From Pseudomonadota bacterium (lineage in GTDB: Bacteria; Pseudomonadota; Alphaproteobacteria; Rhizobiales; Xanthobacteraceae), in the NCBI GenBank assembly GCA_021823875.1, contig JAKAMD010000096.1:1-10129 (forward strand): a DNA stretch of 10,129 nucleotides, in the 5' to 3' direction. Below are positions 1 to 5,792 of the stretch, in pieces (within the stretch, counting starts at the first letter, position 1; every line of letters starts with the position of its first letter). The position numbers were made by a program, and so were the translations under genes. The notes beneath the pieces are model-generated. The model worked only from the letters and a program-made list of their open reading frames with translations. It ran no database searches and had not been told where the DNA came from.

Positions 1-420
1 CGCTTCCATCAGCCGCACCATGTCGTAGCCGAGATAGCCGAACACGCCGGCCGCCATCGGCGGCAAAGCCTGGGGCAAGGCGATGCGGCTTTCCTTGATC
101 AGCGCGTGCAGCGCGTCGAGCGGCGGCTCGGCGAGCGGCGTGAACGCGTCGGCCTTGCTGCGCGCATTGCGGTTGATCTCCGCTTGGCCGTCACGTGCGC
201 GCCAGATCAGATCGGGCTCCAGCCCGATGATCGAATAGCGCCCGCGCGCCTCGCCGCCTTCCACCGACTCCAAGAGAAGGCTCATCGGCTTGCCGCCGCA
301 GAGCTTGAGGAAAGCGGAAACCGGCGTTTCCAGGTCGGCGACCAGCGTGGTCCACACCACCTGCGGCTCGCCGCGCTGATAGCGTTCGGCGAACTGGGCT
401 TCCGACGGCTCGATCTGCAT
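1..420 (-). CDS. trpE: Anthranilate synthase component I, N-terminal part (runs off left edge)
   Basis: TrpE uses chorismate, with ammonia from the TrpG glutaminase, to make anthranilate, the first step of tryptophan synthesis in the cytoplasm. Only the first 140 codons are present; the family is usually about 500 residues, so the catalytic chorismate-binding domain lies outside the window. The visible part is the N-terminal regulatory domain. It has LLLES at residues 48-52, the conserved element lining the tryptophan feedback site, then GRYSIIG at 60-66 and GVFGYLGYDMVRLME at 125-139, all typical of TrpE. The ATG at 420-418 lies 5 nt after the stop of the upstream chaperone gene, so the two are probably co-transcribed and perhaps translationally coupled. 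The ribosome site is poor (CCGGGCAGC within the end of the upstream gene). I see no trp leader peptide or attenuator directly in front. Whether trpG is fused at the C-terminus, as in some rhizobia, cannot be seen. Confidence 0.93.
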   Translation of the reverse strand, partial: MQIEPSEAQFAERYQRGEPQVVWTTLVADLETPVSAFLKLCGGKPMSLLLESVEGGEARGRYSIIGLEPDLIWRARDGQAEINRNARSKADAFTPLAEPPLDALHALIKESRIALPQALPPMAAGVFGYLGYDMVRLMEA

Positions 421-425
421 GGCGC

Positions 426-2339
426 TTAGCTGCCCGGTTGGGTGCCGCCCACGACCTGGTTCACGGCCGTCTGATTGATGCTGACGCCGTAGTTCTTTTC
501 GAGCTGCGCGATGTACTGCCCGATAATGTCGTCGGAATAGGCGGAGCGCAGCTGGCTTTCCAAGGTCTTGATGGCGGGCAAATTGGGATCGAGCTTGGGC
601 TCCTCGATCGCGGTCACCACGAAGACATAGCGTTCGGTCTCGTTCGCGCCTTCGGCGTTGCCCGGCACATCCTTGCCCTTGGTGAAGGCGGCCTGCACCA
701 GCTTGGCAGGCGTAAAGCCGCCCTTGGTGCCGCGCGTGAGGCCGGTCGCTTTCTGCACGGTCAAGCCGGCATCCTTGCCGACCGCATCGATTGACTTGCC
801 GGCTTTAAGCTTGGCGAGCATGCCGTCGGCCTCGGCCTTCAGGCGCTTGCCGGTCTGGTCGGCGCGCCAGTTCGCCTCGACCTTGTTTTTCACCTCGGCG
901 AGCGTGCGGTCGCGCGAGGGAGTGATGCCGTTGACGTCGTAATAAACGTAGCCGCCTTCCTGCAGCGTCAGCGCCTCGTTGTCGACGCCGACATCGCTGT
1001 TGAAAGCCGCGGCGACAACGTCCGGGACCTTCGGCAGATCGGGAACCAGCTTGCCGTCGGGGGCGCGGCCGGAGCGGTCGACCGCGTCGACCACCCGCAC
1101 CTTGAGGTTCAGCTTCTTGGCGACCTCGGCGAGCGTCGCGCCGGCGGCCTTCTCGTCCTCGATCTTGTCGCGCAGATCGCCGAGCTTGGTGCGGGCGCGC
1201 TGCAGGGCGATCTCGTTTTTGATCCCGCTCGCGACCTGCTCGTAGCTCTGGGTTTCGCCCGGCTCGATCTTGCCGACGGTCGCCAGCACGGTGCCGAATT
1301 GGCCTTTGATCGGCTGGCTGATTTCGCCGCTCTTGAGCGCAAAGGCGGCCTTGGCAACCGCCGGATCGATCATCTCGGCCTCGGTCACGATGCCGAGATC
1401 GGTGTCGCTCGGTTTCAAACCGCGCGCCTTGGCAATGTCAGTGAAGCTTTCGCCTTTGATGATCTTCTCGCGCGCTGCTGTCGCGTCTTCGGGTTTCTGG
1501 AAGAGGATCTGGCGCACCTCGCGCTTTTCGGGCCGGCCGTATTGGGCCTTGTGCTGCTGGTAATACGCCTTGGCGTCGGCATCCGACACTTCGGACGGCT
1601 TGGCGAGCTCGGCCGGCGTCACCTGCATGATGGTGACCTTGCGATATTCCGGCGCTCGGAACAGCGCCTTGCGCTCGTCGAAATACTTGTTGAGCTGATC
1701 CGCCGTCGGCGCCGGTATGGTGCCGGCCTGCGCTGGGCCGAGCGTCAGATAGTCGACGCTGCGCTTTTCGTTGGCGAACTGGTTGAAGGCTTCGAGCGCC
1801 GTCTTCGGCACAAACATGTTGTTGCCGAGGCTGGTCGCGATCTGGCGCCGCAACAGCACGGCACGCTGCGCGGCGACGTAGCGGGCTTCGTTGTAACCGG
1901 CCTCGTAAATGATGCGCGCGAACACATCGCGGTCGAACTTGCCGGTGGGCCCGCGGAAATTCGGATCGCTGGTGATGCGATCGGCGATCGAGGCATCGCT
2001 CAGAGCAAGCCGCATGTTATGGGCTGCCTCGTTGAGCGTGGTCTCGGCGATCAACTGGCCGAGGATCTGGCGGTCGAGTCCGGCGGCGCGCGCCTGCTCG
2101 GACGTGATCGCGATCCCGCGCTGGCGCCCCAACTGGCGAAGCTGGTCGTTGTAGTATTCCCGGAACTGTTCGACGGAAATCTCAGTGCTGCCGACCTTGG
2201 CCACCTCGTTTTCGCCGAAGCCGCGGAAAATGTCGCCGATGCCCCAGATCGCGAAACTGATGGTCAGCACGCCGAACACGACGGCCATCACGATCTTGCC
2301 GAGCCAAGTCGAGGAAACTTTGTGGATATTGCGGAGCAT
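426..2339 (-). CDS. ppiD: PpiD-like membrane-anchored periplasmic chaperone (SurA N-terminal/parvulin family)
   Basis: This 637-residue protein has the PpiD layout. A short cytoplasmic N-terminus is followed by one membrane anchor (about residues 15-34), a SurA-like chaperone region (about 36-220), a parvulin-type rotamase domain (about 268-362) and a long C-terminal region (about 410-580) resembling a second, degenerate parvulin fold. Known PpiD proteins sit at the SecYEG exit and help newly exported proteins fold in the periplasm. The ATG at 2339-2337 is chosen because MLRNIHK plus the anchor is the family-like start, GGAAGA lies just upstream, and a promoter-like motif lies at 2375-2403. 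A longer reading frame back to 2408 would begin upstream of that promoter and adds an atypical leader. The rotamase domain keeps the fold (DLGIVTEAEM at 314-323, LKSGEIS at 335-341) but lacks the usual parvulin histidines, so a chaperone role without isomerase activity is likely. trpE follows after 5 nt. Confidence 0.92.
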   Translation of the reverse strand: MLRNIHKVSSTWLGKIVMAVVFGVLTISFAIWGIGDIFRGFGENEVAKVGSTEISVEQFREYYNDQLRQLGRQRGIAITSEQARAAGLDRQILGQLIAETTLNEAAHNMRLALSDASIADRITSDPNFRGPTGKFDRDVFARIIYEAGYNEARYVAAQRAVLLRRQIATSLGNNMFVPKTALEAFNQFANEKRSVDYLTLGPAQAGTIPAPTADQLNKYFDERKALFRAPEYRKVTIMQVTPAELAKPSEVSDADAKAYYQQHKAQYGRPEKREVRQILFQKPEDATAAREKIIKGESFTDIAKARGLKPSDTDLGIVTEAEMIDPAVAKAAFALKSGEISQPIKGQFGTVLATVGKIEPGETQSYEQVASGIKNEIALQRARTKLGDLRDKIEDEKAAGATLAEVAKKLNLKVRVVDAVDRSGRAPDGKLVPDLPKVPDVVAAAFNSDVGVDNEALTLQEGGYVYYDVNGITPSRDRTLAEVKNKVEANWRADQTGKRLKAEADGMLAKLKAGKSIDAVGKDAGLTVQKATGLTRGTKGGFTPAKLVQAAFTKGKDVPGNAEGANETERYVFVVTAIEEPKLDPNLPAIKTLESQLRSAYSDDIIGQYIAQLEKNYGVSINQTAVNQVVGGTQPGS

Positions 2340-2374
2340 GGGCGCGTTTCTTCCAGCCGGTGGGCGGAGGGCGG

Positions 2375-2403
2375 ACCATAAAGACCACGCCAACTCCTTG
2401 CAA
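2375..2403 (-). promoter_or_regulatory. Candidate sigma-70-type promoter for ppiD-trpE
   Basis: On the minus strand TTGCAA (2403-2398) and TATGGT (2380-2375) are separated by exactly 17 nt, each matching the -35/-10 consensus at four of six positions. A transcript would start near 2368, leaving an untranslated leader of about 30 nt before the ATG at 2339. This is a motif match only. Confidence 0.35.
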
Positions 2404-2430
2404 TACAAGAGGGATCGGCGCTGGTACCAG

Positions 2431-2459
2431 GTGACTAGCGCCGTCCGCGCCGCTCTGAT
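2431..2459 (+). promoter_or_regulatory. Weak candidate promoter for tpiA
   Basis: GTGACT (2431-2436) and TCTGAT (2454-2459) are 17 nt apart, each matching consensus at four of six positions, and would give a leader of about 26 nt before the tpiA ATG. The -35 overlaps the right side of an inverted repeat at 2417-2442. The match is weak and could be chance. Confidence 0.2.
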
Positions 2460-2491
2460 AGCGCAATCGGCCGCAGAGGGGAAACGTTGAG

Positions 2492-3250
2492 ATGGCTGAG
2501 GACGCAGTGCGCCCGCTGGTCGCGGGCAATTGGAAGATGAACGGGCTCGCCGCCTCCGTGGCGGAGCTCAATAAGATCATGGGCGGGGCGGGGATTTTGG
2601 CCGGCAAGGCCGATTTGATGGTCTGCCCGCCGGCGACGCTGGTAGCGCGTTTCGCGGAGGCCGCCCGGGGCGGTCCTGTCGCGATCGGGGGCCAGGATTG
2701 CCATGCCGCGCCGTCCGGCGCCCATACCGGCGACATCGCCGCCGAGATGCTGGCCGACGCCGGCGCCAGCGCGGTGATCGTGGGCCATTCCGAGCGGCGC
2801 ACCGACCACGCCGAAACCGACGCCCAAGTGCGCGCCAAGGCCGAGGCCGCCTGGCGGGCCGGGCTCACGGCCATCGTCTGCGTCGGCGAGCAGCGCGCCG
2901 AGCGCGAGGCCGGCCAGACCCTCGCCGTGGTCGGACGCCAGCTCGAGGGATCGCTGCCCGATGGCGCCACGGCGGCCAAGCTGGTGATGGCTTATGAGCC
3001 GGTCTGGGCGATCGGCACCGGCCTGACCCCGACCCCGGCCGATGTCGCCGAGGTGCATGGCTTCATCCGCGACCGCCTGAAGGCGCGTTTCGGGGGCGAG
3101 GGTGCCCGGGTTCGGATCCTCTATGGGGGCTCGGTGAAGCCCTCCAACGCCGCCGAACTCATGAGCGTGGCGGACGTGAATGGCGCCCTGGTCGGCGGCG
3201 CCAGCCTCAAGGCGGACGATTTCCTCGGGATTGCCGCAGTCTATCGCTAA
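2492..3250 (+). CDS. tpiA: Triosephosphate isomerase
   Basis: TpiA interconverts dihydroxyacetone phosphate and glyceraldehyde 3-phosphate in glycolysis and gluconeogenesis. It acts in the cytoplasm, normally as a dimeric TIM barrel. The 252-residue length is standard. All catalytic residues are visible: Lys15 in NWKMN, His99 in GHSERR, and Glu169 in AYEPVWAIGTG, whose downstream part is the flexible lid (loop 6). The phosphate-binding YGGSV (211-215) and the VGGASLK segment (234-240) are also intact. GGQDCHAAPSGAHTGDI (66-82) is the typical dimer-interface loop. The ATG at 2492 has AGAGGGGAAA 7-16 nt upstream, a good ribosome site. It is divergent from ppiD and first in a same-strand run with secG, which begins 120 nt downstream. 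Confidence 0.98.
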   Translation: MAEDAVRPLVAGNWKMNGLAASVAELNKIMGGAGILAGKADLMVCPPATLVARFAEAARGGPVAIGGQDCHAAPSGAHTGDIAAEMLADAGASAVIVGHSERRTDHAETDAQVRAKAEAAWRAGLTAIVCVGEQRAEREAGQTLAVVGRQLEGSLPDGATAAKLVMAYEPVWAIGTGLTPTPADVAEVHGFIRDRLKARFGGEGARVRILYGGSVKPSNAAELMSVADVNGALVGGASLKADDFLGIAAVYR

Positions 3251-3324
3251 CTCCGAGGGTAGAAATGGTGGCGGCGATCGTGTAGAGACCGGCGCGACCA
3301 CCTATATGACCGACAGGTTGCCGG

Positions 3325-3341
3325 CCGGGCGGGGTGCCCGG
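3325..3341 (+). repeat. GC-rich hairpin between tpiA and secG
   Basis: CCGGGC (3325-3330) and GCCCGG (3336-3341) form a perfect 6-bp stem with a 5-nt loop, 30 nt before the secG ATG. No T-run follows, so it is not a convincing terminator. It may be an RNA-processing or translation-modulating structure, or chance in GC-rich DNA. A CTATAT at 3302-3307 resembles the alphaproteobacterial -10 element, but I see no matching -35. Confidence 0.3.
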
Positions 3342-3370
3342 AACGGCTCGGTTGAGCGGATTGAGAACTG

Positions 3371-3769
3371 ATGCAGCAAGTCGTTATCGTCATCCACCTG
3401 ATGCTGGTTCTGGCCTTGATCGGAGTGGTGCTGCTGCAGCGCTCGGAAGGCGGCGGCCTCGGCATCGGCGGTGGTTCGGGATTCATGACCAGCCGCGGTA
3501 CCGCCAATGTGCTCACCCGGGCGACTGCCATCCTCGCAGCCCTGTTCTTCCTGACGAGCTTGATCCTGTCGATCCTGGCCGGCCTCAATCGCAAGCCGAC
3601 CTCAATCCTGGGCGGGACCACCAGCGCACCGACCGCGCCGGCCCAGCCGGGCGCCCCGGCGCCACTGGGTGGCGGCAGCGGCGGTCTGCTCAATAAATTG
3701 CAAGGCGCCCCGGCGGCGCCCGCGGCGCCGGCCGCCCCTTCGGGCCCGTCGGTGCCGCAGTCGAAATAA
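3371..3769 (+). CDS. secG: Preprotein translocase subunit SecG
   Basis: SecG is the small accessory subunit of the SecYEG channel in the inner membrane and improves SecA-driven protein export. The 132-residue product shows the family pattern. A first membrane helix spans about residues 3-22. The signature LLQRSEGGGLG (21-31) leads into the glycine-rich loop to about 38, and a second helix spans about 51-70. The remaining 60 residues are a low-complexity Ala/Pro/Gly tail (for example APAAPAAPAAP), a common extension in alphaproteobacterial SecG. The ATG at 3371 shares its A with the TGA of a 21-codon open frame upstream (TGATG). GAGA at 3363-3366 is a modest ribosome site. The gene follows tpiA and is closed by a hairpin at 3780-3803. 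Confidence 0.95.
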   Translation: MQQVVIVIHLMLVLALIGVVLLQRSEGGGLGIGGGSGFMTSRGTANVLTRATAILAALFFLTSLILSILAGLNRKPTSILGGTTSAPTAPAQPGAPAPLGGGSGGLLNKLQGAPAAPAAPAAPSGPSVPQSK

Positions 3770-3779
3770 GATCAAGCTA

Positions 3780-3803
3780 AAGGGGCCGGGGAACCGGCCC
3801 CTT
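3780..3803 (+). terminator. Rho-independent-type terminator after secG
   Basis: A perfect 10-bp stem (AAGGGGCCGG at 3780-3789 pairing with CCGGCCCCTT at 3794-3803) closes on a GGAA tetraloop, 11 nt after the secG stop. The trailing tract (TTCAGCATTT) is only moderately T-rich. The stem is very stable and its place between secG and pyrG is right for ending the tpiA-secG transcript. Its near symmetry means it could also act on the opposite strand. Confidence 0.8.
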
Positions 3804-3866
3804 CAGCATTTGGGGAAAGCTGCGCGGAAAGGCGCGCGTTCTGGCGTTTTTGAGGTGAAAGAGTCG

Positions 3867-3968
3867 ATGCACATTGCCGCAACCGGAGATATCCAAGCCG
3901 CCCACAAGTGCGGGGGTGCTCTGACGTTTTCACGCTCGTCGAATCGATTCGCGGGAGTTAAAGGTTAA
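3867..3968 (+). CDS. Possible 33-codon leader ORF upstream of pyrG
   Basis: An ATG at 3867 is preceded by GAGGTGA (3852-3858), a seven-base match to the anti-Shine-Dalgarno with an 8-nt spacer, better than the site of pyrG itself. The frame gives a 33-residue peptide starting MHIAATGDIQAAHKC and ending FAGVKG. The TAA at 3966-3968 is 5 nt before the pyrG ATG, and the pyrG ribosome site AAAGG lies inside its last codons. No family is recognised and composition gives no strong coding signal. It could be a translated leader coupling or modulating pyrG translation, or a chance frame behind a chance purine tract. Confidence 0.3.
   Translation: MHIAATGDIQAAHKCGGALTFSRSSNRFAGVKG
3940..3951. promoter_or_regulatory. 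12-bp palindrome made of two abutting GANTC sites before pyrG
   Basis: CGAATCGATTCG is a perfect palindrome 22 nt before the pyrG ATG, containing GAATC (3941-3945) and GATTC (3946-3950). GANTC is the site methylated by the cell-cycle methylase CcrM in alphaproteobacteria. A third site, GAGTC, lies at 3861-3865. It could be a methylation-sensitive control element, a repressor operator, or an RNA hairpin next to the ribosome site. Confidence 0.35.
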
Positions 3969-3973
3969 GCCCC

Positions 3974-5602
3974 ATGGCGCGGTACATTTTCATCACCGGC
4001 GGCGTGGTCTCCTCCCTCGGCAAGGGTCTCGCATCGGCGGCACTCGGTGCGCTCTTGCAGGCGCGCGGCTACAAGGTCCGCCTGCGCAAGCTCGACCCCT
4101 ATCTCAACGTCGACCCCGGCACCATGTCGCCCTATCAGCACGGCGAGGTGTTTGTCACCGACGACGGCGCCGAGACCGATCTCGACCTCGGTCATTACGA
4201 GCGTTTCACCGGGCGGCCCTGCACACGGCAGGACAACATCACCACCGGGCGCATCTACCAGGACATCCTGGCGCGCGAGCGGCGCGGCGACTATCTCGGC
4301 GCCACCATCCAGGTGATCCCGCACGTCACCAACGCCATCAAGGACTTCATCCGCGACGGCAATGAAGATTTCGATTTCGTGCTTTGCGAGATTGGTGGCA
4401 CTGTCGGCGACATCGAGGGCCTGCCGTATTTCGAGGCGATCCGGCAGATGGGCATCGAATTGCCCCGCCATCACGCGATCTACATTCACCTCACGCTTTT
4501 GCCCTTCATCCCGAGCGCCGGCGAACTGAAGACCAAGCCGACCCAGCACTCGGTGAAGGAACTGCGCTCGATCGGCATCCAGCCCGACATCCTGCTCTGC
4601 CGCACCGACCGGCCGATCCCGGCGGGCGAACGGCGCAAGCTCGCGCTGTTCTGCAATGTGCGCGAAGACGCGGTGATCGAAGCGCGCGACGTCGACAATA
4701 TCTATGCAGTGCCCGAGGCCTATCATGAGGCCGGGCTCGACCGCGAAGTGCTGCAGGCCTTTGGCCTCGACTCCGACAAGGCACCCGATCTCGCGCGCTG
4801 GCATCTCATCAACGAGCGCATCCGCAATCCGGAAGGCGACGTCACCATCGCCATTGTCGGCAAATACACCGGCATGAAGGACGCCTATAAATCGTTGATC
4901 GAGGCGCTCTCGCATGGCGGCATCGCCAACAAGGTGAAGGTCAATCTCGACTGGATCGAATCCGAGGTGTTCGAGAACGAGGACCCAGCGCCGTTCCTCG
5001 AACACGTCAACGGCATCTTGGTGCCCGGTGGCTTTGGTCAGCGCGGCGCCGAAGGCAAGATCAAGGCGGCGCAGTTCGCGCGCGAGCGCAGCGTGCCCTA
5101 TTTCGGTATTTGTTTCGGCATGCAGATGGCGGTGCTGGAAGCGGCGCGTAATCTGTGCGGGATCGCCAACGCCAATTCGACCGAATTCGGCCCGACGCCG
5201 GAGCCGATCGTTGGCCTGATGACCGAATGGCTGAAGGGCAACGAACTGCAGAAGCGCACGGCCGCTGGCGATCTCGGCGGCACCATGCGGCTGGGGGCCT
5301 ATCAGGCGACGCTGGCGCGCGGTAGCCGGGTGGCGGACATCTACGGAACGACGGAAATCTCGGAGCGCCACCGTCATCGCTACGAGGTGAACACTGCCTA
5401 CAAGGGTCGGCTTGAACAGCACGGCATGCGGTTTTCCGGCATGTCGCCGGACGGCATCCTGCCGGAGATCGTCGAATACGAGGACCATCCCTGGTTCATC
5501 GGCGTGCAGTTCCATCCCGAGCTGAAATCGCGCCCGTTCGAACCGCACCCGCTGTTTGCCTCGTTCATCGGTGCGGCGGTCACCCGAAGCCGACTGGTGT
5601 AA
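3974..5602 (+). CDS. pyrG: CTP synthase
   Basis: PyrG converts UTP to CTP using ATP and glutamine, the last step of de novo pyrimidine nucleotide synthesis. CTP also feeds lipid and LPS synthesis, including CMP-Kdo. The 542-residue length is standard. The N-terminal synthetase domain (about 1-266) begins with ITGGVVSSLGKG (7-18), the ATP-binding loop with Lys17, and contains LDPYLNVDPGTMSPYQHGEV (40-59) and CEIGGTVGDIE (138-148), which bind nucleotide and Mg. The C-terminal class I glutamine amidotransferase domain (about 290-542) has an intact triad: Cys380 in FGICFGMQ, His514 and Glu516 in QFHPEL. The ATG at 3974 is fixed by the universal MxRYIFxTGG start, with AAAGG at 3960-3964 as ribosome site. 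It probably has its own promoter, because a terminator lies between it and secG. I did not find a clear -35/-10 pair. Confidence 0.98.
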   Translation: MARYIFITGGVVSSLGKGLASAALGALLQARGYKVRLRKLDPYLNVDPGTMSPYQHGEVFVTDDGAETDLDLGHYERFTGRPCTRQDNITTGRIYQDILARERRGDYLGATIQVIPHVTNAIKDFIRDGNEDFDFVLCEIGGTVGDIEGLPYFEAIRQMGIELPRHHAIYIHLTLLPFIPSAGELKTKPTQHSVKELRSIGIQPDILLCRTDRPIPAGERRKLALFCNVREDAVIEARDVDNIYAVPEAYHEAGLDREVLQAFGLDSDKAPDLARWHLINERIRNPEGDVTIAIVGKYTGMKDAYKSLIEALSHGGIANKVKVNLDWIESEVFENEDPAPFLEHVNGILVPGGFGQRGAEGKIKAAQFARERSVPYFGICFGMQMAVLEAARNLCGIANANSTEFGPTPEPIVGLMTEWLKGNELQKRTAAGDLGGTMRLGAYQATLARGSRVADIYGTTEISERHRHRYEVNTAYKGRLEQHGMRFSGMSPDGILPEIVEYEDHPWFIGVQFHPELKSRPFEPHPLFASFIGAAVTRSRLV

Positions 5603-5642
5603 AGTCTTAATCAGGCTGCCCGGCTTCAGAATCGTTCAATTT

Positions 5643-5648
5643 TATAAT
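5643..5648 (+). promoter_or_regulatory. Possible -10 element (TATAAT) upstream of the small exported protein gene
   Basis: A consensus TATAAT sits in the AT-richer gap after pyrG, about 145 nt before the next start codon. No good -35 lies 16-18 nt upstream. TTGACG at 5683-5688 is a second isolated half-site. A promoter for the small gene is expected somewhere here, but its exact position is uncertain. Three GANTC sites (5629-5633, 5688-5692, 5707-5711) lie in the same gap. Confidence 0.2.
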
Positions 5649-5732
5649 CTTGCGACTGGGTTCTTGTGCGGTGCCATCAGTTTTGACGATTCATTAATAG
5701 GAAGACGAGTCCGTTTTATTTCCCTGATGCGC

Positions 5733-5749
5733 CGGTGCGTGGCGCACCG
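5733..5749 (+). repeat. Hairpin in the leader of the small exported protein gene
   Basis: CGGTGCG (5733-5739) and CGCACCG (5743-5749) make a perfect 7-bp stem with a TGG loop, followed by a T-rich stretch (TTCGTTTCTTG). It lies 130 nt after the pyrG stop and 43 nt before the next ATG. It could be a late terminator for pyrG or a 5'-leader structure of the small gene. Confidence 0.4.
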
Positions 5750-5792
5750 TTCGTTTCTTGGATATTACGCAACCCAACCCAAGGATACGACA

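Noticed and set aside
1299..2381. Plus-strand open frame of about 360 codons opposite ppiD
   Set aside because: It lies antisense to a well-supported gene and shows no family motifs; long antisense frames are expected at this GC content.
2340..2408. 23-residue N-terminal extension of the PpiD-like protein
   Set aside because: It would start upstream of the likely promoter and place unusual residues before the standard MLRNIHK plus anchor start.
3265..3285. Six-codon frame after GAGGGT downstream of tpiA
   Set aside because: It is too short to assess, and it ends 85 nt before secG with no coupling geometry.
2435..3301. Minus-strand open frame of about 288 codons opposite tpiA
   Set aside because: tpiA is intact with all catalytic residues, and the opposite frame has no recognisable protein features.
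3965..5548. Long minus-strand open frame opposite pyrG (about 527 codons)
   Set aside because: It is the antisense shadow of a fully conserved pyrG in high-GC DNA. The translation is rich in Arg, His, Gly and Ala without any recognisable domain.
5556..5792. N-terminal extension of the small exported protein back into the pyrG 3' end
   Set aside because: The extension overlaps pyrG, has no ribosome site and would bury the signal peptide. The ATG at 5793 has AAGGA at good spacing.
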